DNA of 64,000 bases from Sclerodactyla briareus. Its lineage: Eukaryota > Echinodermata > Holothuroidea > Dendrochirotida > Sclerodactylidae. Position 1 is the stretch's first letter, and each line of letters opens with the position of its first letter. The position numbers and the translations under genes are program-made. The notes below the pieces were generated by a model. That model was not told where the DNA came from, searched no databases, and saw only the letters and a list, made by a program, of their open reading frames with translations. Shown piece by piece: positions 1-42,900 of this stretch. The stretch spans positions 62,001 through 126,000 of the forward strand of contig JAODTK010005617.1 of the NCBI GenBank assembly GCA_026419785.1, written 5' to 3'.

Positions 1-143
1 CGTCGGACGTCGGAACTGACAAGTCGATGGTCAAGCGTGATAATACGGCCAACGTCTAAACCCATTAACACACAATCCACGATGTCTAATCTAATAATCT
101 ATTATACTGAACGTTGGCGTTAATCGTTCCCTTTGTTTCCCAG

Positions 144-29521
<29,378 letters not shown>

Positions 29522-29556
29522 CGACATTGAGGACTGTTGGGCTGTTACCTAGCCAT

Positions 29557-29804
29557 TTACGGAGCGTTACCATGCTTGTGCGTATGACCAGGATGGTGTA
29601 GATAGTGAATTCGCGAAGTATCGTAGCGAATATTTATAGGTCTTTGTCGATATATCTGGAATAACTTCCGTCGATGAAACTGTAAAACAATACCGAAAAT
29701 CGCTAATACACTGAGAACGAAAATGAGTGTTGGCATTGAAAGCCAGATGAAGTCCCCCACTTCAGTTACCTCTACCGAAAACGCCCGGATGTCGATTTCA
29801 CGAA
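29557..29804 (-). CDS. possible terminal exon with membrane helix (unrecognised)
   Basis: An open minus-strand frame starts after a possible acceptor (AG at 29806-29805). It reads REIDIRAFSVEVTEVGDFIW, then a hydrophobic run MPTLIFVLSVLAIFGIVL, then a basic segment HRRKLFQIYRQR, ending HKHGNAP before a stop. A single helix followed by arginine/lysine fits the cytoplasmic end of a type I membrane protein. It is tail to tail with the ABCC gene, 35 bp from its stop. I do not recognise a family, and it may be a chance frame. Confidence 0.25.
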
Positions 29805-31800
29805 CTCAGCCAGGCTCCGCCCACCGGAGACATCTAACCATCTGATTCAACTTTTGCATCATCATCAATTTCGCGCACTGACGAAGACATATTAACGACA
29901 TGATTACACGTGAGAAGGAAAAACCCCAATGGCAACCGCGCTACCAGAAACGTCGAGAACCACGGGGTCACTTGACGGCGAACAGCTGCCAGCGCCGCAC
30001 GCCGGTAACACGACAGTGGATCGTGCCACCGGTCTGCTGGTGGCGTACACTTACACAAGTTGGACGTTACCTGCGCGGTATATTCCATGTGCCCACATCG
30101 TTATGATGTACGTCTCGGAGAATTGTTCGAGTAACGGGGTACATTACAGGGTATGGTGCCTTCCACCTTCTGTTTCTTCAGTCGCTAAATAAAACCAGGA
30201 AGCCAGTAGTGATTGTGTTTTTTTTAATTTTATTTTCAAGTCTATAGGCATATTTAAACTAGTTTCGTTGTGCACCATAACTAATCAATGCTTTAACTTC
30301 GTGAAAGTCGAGGCAAGAGAGTACGTTTTACTAGTTTATGGAAGCACTAGTCGTAATCATTAGCCTACATTAGGTATATGATTAGCATACGAATGACTTG
30401 ATTGTTAATGTGAAAATGCTTTATTAAGTTTTATTGACAGGTTAGCTGAGCCAAAAATATTTATAACTGTCTTTAATACTTCTCAGTAATAGTAGAGATG
30501 TACTGCATCGCAGCGGTGAATAGATGGAACGAGTAGACGGGAGGCTTTATGATGTAATCTTAGTTTCATATAGTATTTTTAGACAAATTATTTATCATAT
30601 TCATTTCCTGATGCCTGCCCCCACGGCGAATATTGGCAGAGTTAACCTCATCTTTCTTATTACTTGATGCAACCGCGAGATTAGCTGTCCTGTACAGTAG
30701 AGTTCATTGACGGAGTCACCGCATTGACAAAGTTGTCACGAATTCCTGCGCAATGCCCGCTTTGTAACTATGAATTCGCTAAAGGAACAATATATTGAGT
30801 GTCCGTTTTGGCGGACGTCACGCTAACAGGCCAGTGAAATTCATGGAATTTTACCACGCCCTTCAGCCGAGGTGAAGATAGGTCATTGCTTCCGTTATCT
30901 CCGATATAACAGCGTGTGTGATATATTTCCGATGTTTCCTTGAAAATCAAATGGTCATATCGGCGTGACGCAGTAACAGCTGATGTTCAAACGAAGAAAA
31001 GTAGTGTAAATAATTGTTTTGGATAAATTAATGGGGTATTCAGGGATTAAAGAAAACAAAACCAGTGGTGTTATTTCCTCTCTTTCTGTTAATTAAAACT
31101 ATTCATAGAGTCAATAAAAATTCAAGCTATTGGATTTCCTTCCTTCTGTCCTAGTTTTTACCTATTTAATATTATATTGCGCATCTCACATGGGAACGCC
31201 GAAAACGACAAATCCTAATTAATGAAGTGCTCGAAAGCAGAGCTAGATAATATAACAAAGTTACGTCGAACTGAAAATCTTACACTAGCATTACAAATTT
31301 TTCACGTATGGACAGTGTCCACACTCGTCAGGTGCTTGTATACGACTAAGCAGGAATATCGTTGTTCAGTCGGTTCGATCGATCGGCAGTAACCCAACTG
31401 TGTCGCGCTAATCGTAAGCTCCTGTATGATAAACATATGCACGTAAGAAAGTGAAAACGTGTGTATATGTGTCTCCCTGTACAGGACTTTCGAGTGTATT
31501 TATTCAAATCGCGTATATTGGACCTGAACTTTACACACACGTAATTCGACCACTTTCCATCGACTTTGACTTCTACAGTACAATTGTTGTGTTGGCGCCA
31601 AGTCGGCTACTGGGTTCATGCAGGATGACCAAATGATCAGAACACCTGTCTCTCCGTGGTTGGCTCCGTGATCGGGGTCACACTGAAGACAATATCATAA
31701 ATGATGTTTGATGACCTCGGATTACAATAAGGTTATGTTTCGAAATGAACCCTCCCAACCCATAACTAGTCCAAAAGATCAGCCATATGTGAGTTCTTTT
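29805..31800. other. downstream sequence, no recognised gene
   Basis: Several 60-90 codon open frames overlap on both strands around 29830-30190 without a known motif. AATAAA at 30188 could serve the ABCC transcript. From 30200 to 31800 the sequence is AT-rich and featureless to me. Confidence 0.35.
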
Positions 31801-31815
31801 TTTTGGTTCAATCAG

Positions 31816-31852
31816 GTATATATATATATATATTATATATATATATATTATA

Positions 31853-31901
<49 letters not shown>

Positions 31902-31902
31902 C
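31816..31902. repeat. (TA)n microsatellite
   Basis: Nearly pure alternating TA with a few TATTATA interruptions. The IYIYIY open frames across it are artefacts of the repeat. Confidence 0.95.
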
Positions 31903-33654
31903 CCCAAAAGCATGTCAGCAGGATATCGTCTCTGCCTAGCAATGAAGTTAATAAAAATCGGCATCTCAAACCTAGGAACCTCCTACATTGTATATATATA
32001 TTGTAGCACATTACATAGTATAGCCGTTGAATCGCCTGTAAGGCGTATGCGCAGCTGATCCGTCGGACTAGCCTGGTTCACCCATTTTCTAATCATATGG
32101 CCGAGCAAGGAGGGTCGATGTCCGATTACTGGGTCCGTCATATGAAGCACATGCCCAATTTACAGTTGACATTATGTTTGCGTCTTCAGATACCTGCTGA
32201 CAAGCTGTTGTGATATGCCCTGCTAATGACCTTCCTAAAGCCGAAAAAACAACAGGCGGCTACGGTCTTTAATGCAGCCTATGTCAAACCACACTCGGAA
32301 AAATCAATGCCTGTTTTTTTAAGATATCCTGATGATCCTTTTCAGTTCTTCCATAATTTCATGACCGTGACCATAACGCTAATAACAATACGGTTCTTCG
32401 CCATATCCGCAACCAGGCGCTAACCGATTTTATGTTGTTTGTATTCAATATATCACAAGTCACAGCTTTTCTGACCGTTAATGACCTGCTCTCCATGTCC
32501 CGCACCCTTCACAACTAATGTGAACTTCAAACATGTGTATTCTTAAATATCGTGTGACATAGCTATAAGGTTTTCCTCTCTCAACCACGACCTGATGCCA
32601 ACAGTAAGGTGGTCATCCCATGTTCACAACCCACATGAGTACTTTTGAACATTCATAAATTCTCAGATAAACGTGCTGAGTTTTTTCCAGGGTTGCCAAT
32701 GATCATGAATAATATGACACTAATGTTCAAATCCGACAGGCGCCTTCATAGTTCACAGTCACATACCAAATTTGAACGGTACACATTTGTGTTCTTCAAC
32801 TTCCTGCCAGCCATTTGGAGGTTTGTTTCACAGGGGTCGTGTTTCGACCTTGAACCTAATACCAAATAAGTAACTTTTCCTCTAATGTGTACGGCACATG
32901 CGATATCGTGTTGACAGTTTATTTGAAGTGTGTCCTCTCGGTACCTCATGAACTGATGTAACGCCTAAACCATGTCCTCCCTCCTTTTCAGTATATACAA
33001 GGTACTTGGATGTTGAACTTCATGACGTTTCGCGTTCATTAACATATACCATTCTAACGAGGAGTGTTGTGCACACACATCAACGCGCGTCGCCGCGCGC
33101 ACACACACACTACACTTACGCACACCTGCCTAAATTTCTAGAGAACTATAAGTGAAATCAGTTCTGTTATAAGAAGTAACAGTTCAATTATTATAGCTAG
33201 AGCGTCGGAGGATACCCTTGTGTGGGCATGTGTTCCATTTAGTGACTAGAGCCCATTGGGCGATTAATTTCCTTGCCGTCTACCTCCGAACAACTAGAAG
33301 AATGGTTTTTAGGCATGGCTTATAATGCATGTGTAAGTTTGTGCGATAAGGGCAATGCGGAGGGTTGAGAACTAGCTAGGGTGTCCCTGCGAGTGCGGAA
33401 GTTTTGGGAACGTTATATAGTGCATATATAGTTCACATATCTTCCCAGGGTATAATGCTGTCAGTTGAACAATGTCGTTTGTGTGTTTCCCCCTACAGTT
33501 ATTTACCCCATTCCACCAACTCCCTCTCCCCTCCCGCCCCCCTCCTAGGCCTGGTTGCCACTCAAATCATCATTGTATCCAATGGTAAGGCCTTCAACAA
33601 TTACAACCCACTTGGAATGACCCAGGGCTATTACTTCCGCACCCCAGTCGTCAG
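31903..33654. other. intergenic, no recognised gene
   Basis: Includes a (CA)n/(CG) rich stretch at 33072-33125. No coding motif or repeat copy is recognised otherwise. Confidence 0.4.
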
Positions 33655-34030
33655 TGCAGTCATCATGTCTCTCCGTACCGTCCGTTTCTTTCATTCTTTC
33701 GTTCGGTTCTTTCGTTCGTCCGATTCGTCCGATCTGTGCGCCCGTTCACTCATAATTTCTTAACCGTACATGCGATCAGGTGGAACTTGGTGGGAGGATG
33801 AAGCCTGTCACTGGCTAGGCCGATTTACATTTTTGTTTGCAAGTGTGTCTTTAGATTTTAATAATCAAAATAATTACCACAATTATTCTCCCACAGCCAT
33901 TTCCCTTGAGCTCTCTGTGAGAGAGATTCTTTTACATCACTCTACATAGCAGGATGCATAGTCCTTTATTTAGAGGCCGTTCATCTATTACACATCTCGC
34001 TCCAGTTTCAAAGCATTGGTCACCTAGAAA
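33655..34030 (+). repeat. dispersed repeat B, copy 2
   Basis: Matches 17515-17970 in order: GTCATCATGTCTCTCCGT, TTCGTTCG-rich stretch, TCATAATTTCT, TACATGCGATCAGGTGGAACTTGG, TTAGATTTTAATAATCAAAATAATTACC. Confidence 0.6.
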
Positions 34031-34510
34031 TGTTGGGTTTTATGCGCACATTCCTAAGCTGAGGGTGCTTTTTATACAACACACATGAGATTTCATTTCT
34101 GTTTGATGTAAGACGGTAACGCAGTACGAAAGGTGCACTTGTTTCCACCTTTGGGTTTTAGTAGCCGATGATTGCTCTTTTCAATATGCCATCCGGTCCA
34201 GATTACATAGTGCAATTTCCAGCATCAATAGTAAAGTTTAAGTGGGAAGGTATATAGTGCCTTTTATTACTAAGAAAATCGTATTCTTCATCGTTTCGAC
34301 CGATCCTACCTCAACTACCAAAACGTCCGCAGCTACCAAACTTTAACGATTGCTGCTTGTTACGTAAGTGCCATAGCACAGGTAACGGAGTGTCCGGAAA
34401 TGGATTATTGTGGCACTGTCAATTGGTACTAAAAACATTACTGTTTTCATGCGTAACTGAGGTGATGGGCCACCAAGAGTACAGTAATTAACTTCTTTAT
34501 TTCGCTTTTT

Positions 34511-35745
34511 GATTCCTTGACCAAAGTCGAGGAATCTATGTAGTCATGTCGTGTGTGTGTATTATGTGTGTGACACCTTTGCTTGTAACCATAAATCGAC
34601 CCCACCTGGATGGATTGAGCTCATACTTGGTATGTGTGTTCCCCATGATGAGTACCTGATCCCTATGTTTGGGGTCAGGTCAACGTTCATCTGATGTCAC
34701 TCAGAGGTCAAAGTCTAATCCTTGTAAACACGCTAAGTCCAAAACAGTCGTCCGATCACGCTGAAATTTGGGTGTACTTCTTATGGGGAGTACAAGAACC
34801 CTATCGTTTTGGGTTTTGATTGGGGGTCATTTTGGGAGAAATTAGGAAATAGTAAAAAATTGATATTTGGCCAATTTTTTTTGGCTTGTAAACACACTAA
34901 CTCAACCCCACCTGGATGGATTGAGCTCATACTTGATATTGATTCCCAATAACGAGTACATTATCCCTATTGTTTTGGGGTCAGGTCAAAGGTCACTGAG
35001 GTCACCAGAGTCAAAGTCTGAATCCTCGTAATCACGATAAGTCCCGAACAGTTGGTCCGTAAGCTGAAATGGGGTGTGTATAAGCTTTATCATGGGAGTA
35101 CAAGAACCCTATTATTTAAGTTTGTTTAGTGAAAGGAAGGGGGTCATGAGGTGTCAGGAAGGGACAAAATCCTCACCTGAGGAACCCCGCACTTACAACA
35201 TCCCAAAAGAGAAGAACAACCCAGATGCTCAAAGAATTCGCCCCCATAATTCTTGAAAAATAATCAAGACTGTGTCTTTGAATTCATTCCTCTCTTAGAC
35301 AGACACAGTGTTTTGGGTTTTGATTTGGGGGTCTTTTTGGGAGAAAATAAGAAAATTTTAAAAAACAAAAAGTGTATTTTGTCAATTTTGGCTCGTAAAC
35401 ACGACCAACTCGACCTCACCGTGGATGGTGAAGCTAATACTTGGTATGGGTGTTGTGTTCCCCATGATGAGTCGGTTGGTCTGGTCAAGCTGAAATTGGT
35501 GTGTGCTTTCTTATGGGGATACAAGAACCCTTTGTTTGGGGTCAGTCAAGGTAACAGGTCCAGAATCTTGATCTGATCAAGTGAAAGTTTAGTGTGTAGT
35601 TTTCCCATCAAGCGTACAGGAACCCTACTGTTTTTGTCGAACTGGGGTCAAATGGAAATCTGTGAGAATTGTCATATCCTGTAATATAATGAGCTTGTAC
35701 AATGTTCCATTTATACCAGTGTCAAGGAATCACAAGCCTTATCCA
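34511..35745 (+). mobile_element. Helentron-like tandem-core element, copy 5 (both ends)
   Basis: The best-preserved pair of ends: GATTCCTTGAC at 34511-34521 and its exact reverse complement GTCAAGGAATC at 35721-35731. A GT microsatellite follows the 5' end, then about 3.5 core units. A DR1 plus DR3 AGGTCA array lies at 34983-35004. Confidence 0.75.
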
Positions 35746-35924
35746 TCCTCCTGGAATGTTTCGTGTGCGATATGAAGAAGATTGCCTACCCTTTTTTTTA
35801 CCCTCTTGACCATTTTCCGATTATTCAGTTTATGCACATATTCTACCACCAACCAAACTATCTTATCCTAAAATATGTCATCACTCTGAGCGAACGGACG
35901 CTGATCCACAGCTGCTTAAAGAAG

Positions 35925-36120
35925 TTTGGTCTGTGTGACCTCGAATGACCCCAACTGACACCAAAACAATAGGGATCTTTTCAGCCATACTGCAACCTAC
36001 ATGTTCAATTTGAACTTCAGTGCTCCTCTGCGTTCTTCTGCACAGTTTCCGATCTCACACACTACACACACCTACATACATGCACGACTCATAGATTCTT
36101 TGTGCCTTCGGCAAGGGATA
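35925..36120 (-). mobile_element. inverted 5' end of tandem-core element
   Basis: Reverse-complement core (GTGACCTCGAATGACC, ACACCAAAACAATAGGGAT) leads through a CA-rich stretch to CATAGATTCTTTGTGCCTTCGGCAAGG. That is the reversed 5' end of the family. Facing the copy that ends at 35731, it makes a fold-back arrangement. Confidence 0.6.
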
Positions 36121-36774
36121 TATAACGATCCAACATGCTGATTTACACTCATATTATTTATTTCTAGTATGTAATATATACATTTATCAGGAGATACCAC
36201 TATGCGTTTTATTTAAAGAGATATGGGATAAACAAAATATAACAACATACAAACTTAGCTCTGATGTACAAACCAATTAGAATACCCTCGATCGTATTTC
36301 TCACAGGTCACGCTAATGAGACTGAAGAATAAAGGACAACTTGACCGTATCACTATACGTATCATATGATAGTAGTTCCATGAATGTTGGTGTTTTATTA
36401 ACACCCTTTAGTCAGGTCATATTTCTCCCTGTCTTGCCGTGGATGCAGTGAGTATATTCTCCATCCAATAGTAACCCTAATTCTATGTATGCCTATAGAA
36501 GCTCACCATCCTAGAACCGAGAAAATTGCGAAGAATCGCATGCTGAATCACGAGGATGAAAAAAAACGAGAAGTGGTAGCCAACGATTGAACATTAGGTC
36601 TTACTCTCGCAATAAACTTTGCGAACAACGAAATTCGTCCTGAAGAAAAACGTGTCCACGTCAATTGACAATATTTCAATGTTTATTGGGTAGTCGATAC
36701 ATCTCTATTACCCAACAGTAACTTTGGTCTCACCGACTTACCAGTATCTATACTAGATTTAAAGACCGCCAATT

Positions 36775-37172
36775 CATTTAAGCCAAATATCACTTTTTGT
36801 GTTATAATGTTATAAGGAGAATAAAAAATCATTCAAATATCCTTTTGTTCCAGGTTTAAGCATATTCGGTTGGAAGGATATGGCTCCCTCAAAATTTCAT
36901 ATAATTTGGTGATTTGGGCAACTGGCAACCTTTACGATGTCATATCTACCAATTATAGGACAATTCAAGACAGCTTTTTTCTCCAATTGGTAGATATGAC
37001 GTCCTCAATGTTGGCCAATTTGCAAAATTGCCAACTTAGCAGTGATAACTTGATAATCTTAAAATACGTAACTTCATAACCGAACATGCTAATGAACATG
37101 GAACACAGTTTGATTGGCCATGATTTTCAATCACAATCATATGAATTCAATATTCTGGTGGACTTTCCTTTA
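36775..37172 (-). mobile_element. fold-back MITE C, copy 2
   Basis: This is the reverse complement of the MITE at 22217-22619, with blocks in reversed order: CATATTCGGTTGGAAGGATATGGC, GATGTCATATCTACCAATTA and TTGGTAGATATGACGTC. The right end is GGTGGACTTTCCTT; the left end is eroded. Confidence 0.65.
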
Positions 37173-37439
37173 AATAAAATTGGTTTCGAACAGCACAGTG
37201 ACACAAACATATATTTTTTTTAACTACAAAAGGGTGGTCAGCCTTACAAATTCTCTGCTAATAGGATATATTCCCTGAGAAATCTATGTACAATTAACAA
37301 ATAGTTTTCGATATAAAAAGAGAAAAACACGCGTCCAGGTAATAAATTCGATTGGTGAGTAATTCAGCCATATTAGACGTGTAAACTTTTCAAGCATGTT
37401 AACCCGTCCCGGCGCAGACATCGGTCACCCTCGTGGGAC

Positions 37440-38640
37440 AATGGCTGTGGGGGGGGGGGGGGATAAATAGGTTGTGTACACTGTACATCTCACACAGCGC
37501 AAGGCCGTGCCAAAATGAAGTAACAAGTGACTCGTTTTACCGAGGGATCTTTGAATTTTTAGGGAGGTGATCAGGATGTAATGCGATATAAAATGGTATA
37601 TTGTGTTACCAATTGGTATCATCCCCCAAAACGCAAGGTATATTTTTCGGTTCAAGTTTCGGAAAAAGTACCGTAATCTAAGCCAATTGATCCATCACGA
37701 TTCAAGTTTTTACCGAGCGGACATTCGTTGAACACCACGGCCATGAGCCATGATTGTGGATGCGGGGTACGACATGGCACAAGTCGGATTCATCCAAATC
37801 ATATGGAGCGAACACTGAGGCTGTGTCATAGTCGACTGTTAGTGTTAGATAATCATGTCATTAGCCATCAATTAAGGGACCTGATTGGCTAAGGAGTCAG
37901 GTGGACACCATTAATCATTTAAACGAGGCTAACAATCCTCAAGAGACTGATAGTTAGGCCACGCCCACTGCTAGCACTGAGTCTATATACAAAATTACGT
38001 CCTCCCTGACAACACAGCTGATTACTACTGAACACGTGACCCTTTTGCGTTCGAGTGCCGTGCCAAATTTATCTCTCACTAATACTCGACAAAAACGCAC
38101 CCTGAGTAAACCAATACACGTGTACCGAGCAATGAGTTATTGATGGCAGCATAACCACGAAATATCTTCCACATAAAGCAATTCAACGACATGGTGGTTA
38201 TAGGCAATGATGACTTCACTACGTTTTCCAGTCCATGGTTTATTATAATAACTGGAGACAGGGGCGTAAATACACCATTTTCCAAGGGGGGTGTGAACTT
38301 TTGGGGACCGATCAGGGTTTCTGTTGAGACCGACTGTTTTGATTGACTACTTTGTGAAGAAAAAATGCAGCTTTTTTCGGCGACCGTTGGTGACGTTCAC
38401 GACGAGGAGGGGGGGGGGGGGGGGGGGGGGGGAAGGGGGAGGGGGAGGGGTAGGTTGCCAATCTTTCCGTAGGTGGCTTCTTCCGTACAAGGGTCCATTG
38501 GATTACAGTTTTTATGGATTTCCTTGTTCACGAGGGTCTATTCAAGATTCCTTAAAAATCGGCTTGGCCGCTCAGAGACCTACTTTTTGCCCGCTACGGG
38601 ACCGACTTCTCAATATCTCGGGGAGGGGGGGGGGGGGGTG
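37440..38640. repeat. poly-G tracts and surrounding unassigned sequence
   Basis: Long G runs occur at about 37450-37462, 38409-38432 and 38621-38638, interspersed with unassigned sequence. Open frames across them (glycine runs) are artefacts. Such runs are prone to miscounting in assembly. Confidence 0.7.
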
Positions 38641-38848
38641 TCACACCCAGCACTCCAGCAACGGTCATTTTAGGCTATATTTAGACGGTCAGATAAACTA
38701 TCGGAAGCAACTGCGGGCGAAATCGTTTTCAATAAATGGCACGTTGTTGGTAGGCTATAATCTGTCCAAGTATCGGCAATCAAATTGTTTATTAACAGAG
38801 GTTTGAGAGCGCTGAATATCTGGCCAGATCTATCATGATATTAGATTT

Positions 38849-39004
38849 AATCAGTTCAGTCACCAAGTGTACTCTAAATGTATATACACAAGCGACGGGC
38901 TGGTCCTGGCCATAACTAGGGTTGTAAATCAGTTCAGTCACCAAGTGTACTCTAAATGTATATAGACAAGCGACGGGCTGGTCCTGGCCATAACTAGGGT
39001 TGAA
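38849..39004. repeat. 78-bp perfect tandem duplication
   Basis: Copy one 38849-38926 and copy two 38927-39004 differ at a single internal base (TATATACACA versus TATATAGACA) plus the last junction base. This level of identity contrasts with the rest of the window and suggests a recent duplication or an assembly repeat. Confidence 0.9.
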
Positions 39005-39434
39005 CTCCGCAACATTTACCCACCGAATGCGTCCGTCGCCTGTTCAGTTCTGAACATGTAACGTGGCATTAACCTTCCATTCTGTGACATATAATCATTA
39101 ACCTGTATATGCTTGTAGTTCCGCGGTCAAAAACACCACTTAGTCCTCTCACCCGCCGTGTAATTTTAGGACCTGTTCAGCTTGTTCTCTTCGAAAGTCG
39201 TTTCTATTGGAAAAATTAAATGTATAAATCTCCTGTCGTGTCCTGCGTACACAGATAGGTGGTATGGACATTAGTTCTCATGATTATTACAATTAGGCCG
39301 TGTTCATACGATAAGATTAGAAATCTGATCAGATTGCAAGCAATCAGAATACATTTGTTTAGGTCAATGCCAGACCATTGCGTAGCCAACAGCATTCCTT
39401 CTCTAATTGGTGTCCGATATCAGATTACGTCTGA

Positions 39435-39900
39435 CCGTGTCAACTCGGCTCCGGTGGCGCATTGCGAACTATTTAACCCCGTTAGCCTGCTGCTCGGCTC
39501 CGCGGGTAGGTTTGATCACGGTAATGATGTCGAAGCTGAGTTTAACGTGGTTCTTGCCGTCGTCCGTAGACGTACATGACTCCTTCAGACACTCGATGAG
39601 GGCCCGTTGGTTCTCTTCGCTGAGAGTCTCGTAGCTCCGGTGCCGCGTTCGTCAGGCAGACGAAGTCCAGGAGCAATTTCCCGCCCTCCGTCATTTCCCG
39701 CTCGAGGCACCCGCTGATGTCGAGCCTGTACTCCACGCTCTCCATGCTGTAATGGAAGCCGAGCTTATCGAGTACGGTGAGGACGTCATCGGAGTACTCT
39801 TGTCGTTTCGTTCCACCTGTGATGGTTTCGTTTGGTTACTCTGTAGAGTCTCGAACTTCTTGAAAGTGTTGTACAGCTGGTTGTTGATGTTAGTATAAAT
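39435..39900 (-). pseudogene. frameshifted coding stretch, unrecognised protein
   Basis: Three minus-strand frames join to a protein-like reading: NNQLYNTFKKFETLQSNQT, then DDVLTVLDKLGFHYSMESVE and YRLDISGCLEREMTEGGKLL with LDFVCLTNAAPEL. It then shifts to ETLSEENQRALIECLKESCT and KNHVKLSFDIITVIKP, ending before TAG at about 39469. The composition is GC-rich and charged, unlike the AT-rich flanks. I do not recognise the family. It may be the 3' exon of a real gene with two assembly indels or a decayed copy. Confidence 0.4.
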
Positions 39901-42900
39901 AAATGGAACCAGGTTTATTATACTTTACAATTCTGATAGGGCGCCTCTGTATATACATTCTCGGCCGTGCGGCTCGAACAGGCAGTTAATCAACAGACAA
40001 AGGAAGAAAGAGAAGCCAAGCAATGATCCAATTAGCATATGATCAAGTATGTCTTGTTTTCCTTAACTCTCTTATTTTCCGGCCCGGTATTCTGCCTGTG
40101 GTGTCAGAGCGGTAAGGAATATCGCGTGGTGAAAACAGGTGTTATGTGAACAAACGTTTGCAGACCTACTCTGAATATGTTTTGCAATGGAACAAAATAG
40201 TTTTGATTCCGTCCAACAAGAACTAAATAACATTCCTCTCGCCATAAAACCCCTTCAATTATCAATATGCTCACTGAATTCTATATATAATTGTAACAGT
40301 GTTCATAGTGCGGCGACATATGTAATTGTATGTGATGAGCGTATACATGACAACATCCACTTTGCGCAATTCCTTTCGAACCAATATTTAATCGTAGCCG
40401 TTATACGACGTTGTTCATTGCCTATGGAAGGAAACCTTTATACATGCAAATGAATAAACCCACACCGTCTCGATGCCGAGGATATTATGGAAGAATGGTT
40501 CGTTTGTCATCAGTATGTTTCTCCTCACCCCAGCTTGGTGATGTACGTTTTTTACAATGCGCCTATGCTGTTGCCGTGCATTTGATCTGATAACAACGCA
40601 GACACGCAAGGCCGTGTGTCTAAGATATTGATATATTCCTGGTATCCCTCTGGCAACACTAAGACACATAGTGGTCCACTTCGCGTAACCGCGCTGCGAA
40701 ATGAACGGACGATGTTGTCCGATATGCGTGTCCTCTCAGTCTCACCATAGCAAAACTTGAATGGCACAAATACTTCTGAAAACCGCCTGGTCTCATGTAC
40801 CGATACTTTCTTGTATTAACCATCTCATTAGTCACGGCAAAACTAGAAAATGTGCATTGTTCGACAAGTTTTCATTCTCGTCCATCTTACCACGATCAGA
40901 CAATTGCCTTTGTCATTCCGGAATATGTCATTACGGTCGTAATATTCTATGCTCAGACCAGTAAAGCTGTACAGCGGCTTTCAAACTAATGTATGTAACT
41001 CGACGAACCACGCATTGGACGACATTAATTATGAAGAGTGATGATAGTGTGGGTTTGCTATTCTTACGATCATTGCAGCTTTGGAATAATACCTTCCGAT
41101 ACTGTGTGTTGTGGTCGTCATATTCGCCCTAGCAATTGTTGTATTGTAATCACCAGGTCCAATCGTGCCACAAAGATATGTGTGGCTTTTCATTGATTCC
41201 CTTTGTTCAACCTTTTTCATCATTTCAGGTTTCGAAGGTGTGGGGAAAAGGGTGCGAAAAGGACTCCATTTTCGCACCCCGTGTAAGTGTCTTTCGTTAG
41301 TGCCTTGACCCAAATACCAGCTGAAGACACCAGCGTGAATAGGGCCTAAATATGGGTAAATACTGATTATTTAAGACAGACTGAGTCCTCCCGGTACAAC
41401 TTTCGGTACAACTGGGGAAAGGTCCAGGGTTTTAGCCCTTGTTCATATTACACAAATAGTTCCATTCGACCATAGATATAAGTTGACCTACAACTGTGTG
41501 GAGCCACGCGAGCGTCGCGCTGCGCTTGGTTTTGTTTCAGTATAATAAGGGCAGTAGATTATTTGGAATTATTTGCTAAGGTACCAATTATGCAAATCAA
41601 GGTTTGGGTTCAGTAAACTGACTTTACCCATGGCCCGGTATCGAGTGCCGGACATGAACGTGGAGAGTAATATCGATCCAAACACAACGTGAGTCCTATC
41701 CTACCGCTGAGTCAAGGCATCCATTGACTCCTTGCCCGGAGTGAGGTCACCTCGAAGACCGGTTGTGCGCTTAGAGTAAGGAACACAGTCGAATTGCTTA
41801 CCCCGCGATGCTAAGGTTATCAGAAGTACCCACCATCAGCGCATGTTGTAGTACTTCTGTATGGCGCCCTCGTATGCTCTTCACGTGGTAAGCAGCATAT
41901 GGAGGCATGTGGATTAGATGAACTTTTCGGTGTGTCGTTCCTCATCGCTAGTCCTGAGCCACACTGAAAAAATAGCAATAATAGTTATTGGTCAAATGCG
42001 ATATACATAGTATGCGAGTACCAAGCATGTGTATTGCACTTGAACAAAATTTTGAGGATATTTCATTGACTTTTCTATTTTCTCATATATAAGTTTTCGC
42101 CATCAAGGTCACCCCCTATATGCCTGTAGCCCACGTCCCAGTTCGTACGGAGTCGTGGGTCGGCGCGAGTGTTGACTTTTGAATAAAAAAATCCATTCAG
42201 CCTCTATTTCTTGTCCTCCTTTACAAGCACGAAACTTCCCATACTGTAGTAATCTATTGCATTGACTGATATGTGAACTATGATTGGAAAAAAAATTGTT
42301 GAAACGATAGTAATAGATGAAAAATCGTAATTTCGAGGAATAGGTCCCTGTGGTGGAACGAATAATTTTTTGCGGCCCGCCGGCTTCATTTTTAAGTTCC
42401 GATGATCACCATTTCCTCCAAGAATTGAAATGATTGGAGTCTGTAATTTTTTTTTTGTTTACTAAGTTCTCCTTGTAGATGAGGTATCGAACGATGGATT
42501 CAGCTTCATATATTCCTCGAATATTTCAAAGGTTGAATGGAACTCTGATTAACTAGAGGACGCATAACCATGTTTGTCAACCTGCATGCTAACAGGTTCA
42601 ATTGGGTTCAAACACCTTTGATGCTCACCGACAATTACGGAAATATTGACTGACCATGTCATGTAACGTATTAAAAATAAGAGACGCTGACCTTGGTCGC
42701 TAACTTCAAACAGTAGGTATAGGCGTCCTTAAGTCCGGGTTTATTTACCAAAGTGATCGCACTGAAAACAATTGTGTATGAGAAACAATAGGAATAACAA
42801 TTTCCTTCCATGTAGAGGAGTTGTTAAGCAGAGAATTACGAACCTATACAGAGCTCGAAAAGGACGCAGACCTCGATTAAGCACTTTTAAAATCGAGTAC

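Noticed and set aside
29834..30192. Overlapping open frames on both strands as a gene
   Set aside because: Several frames look plausible in pieces, but no motif, consistent splice pair or homology supports one over the others.
31708..32058. Open frame with IYIYIY run
   Set aside because: It is a read-through of the (TA)n microsatellite.
38324..38806. 160-codon frame with glycine run
   Set aside because: It depends on poly-G tracts and shows no domain or splice context.
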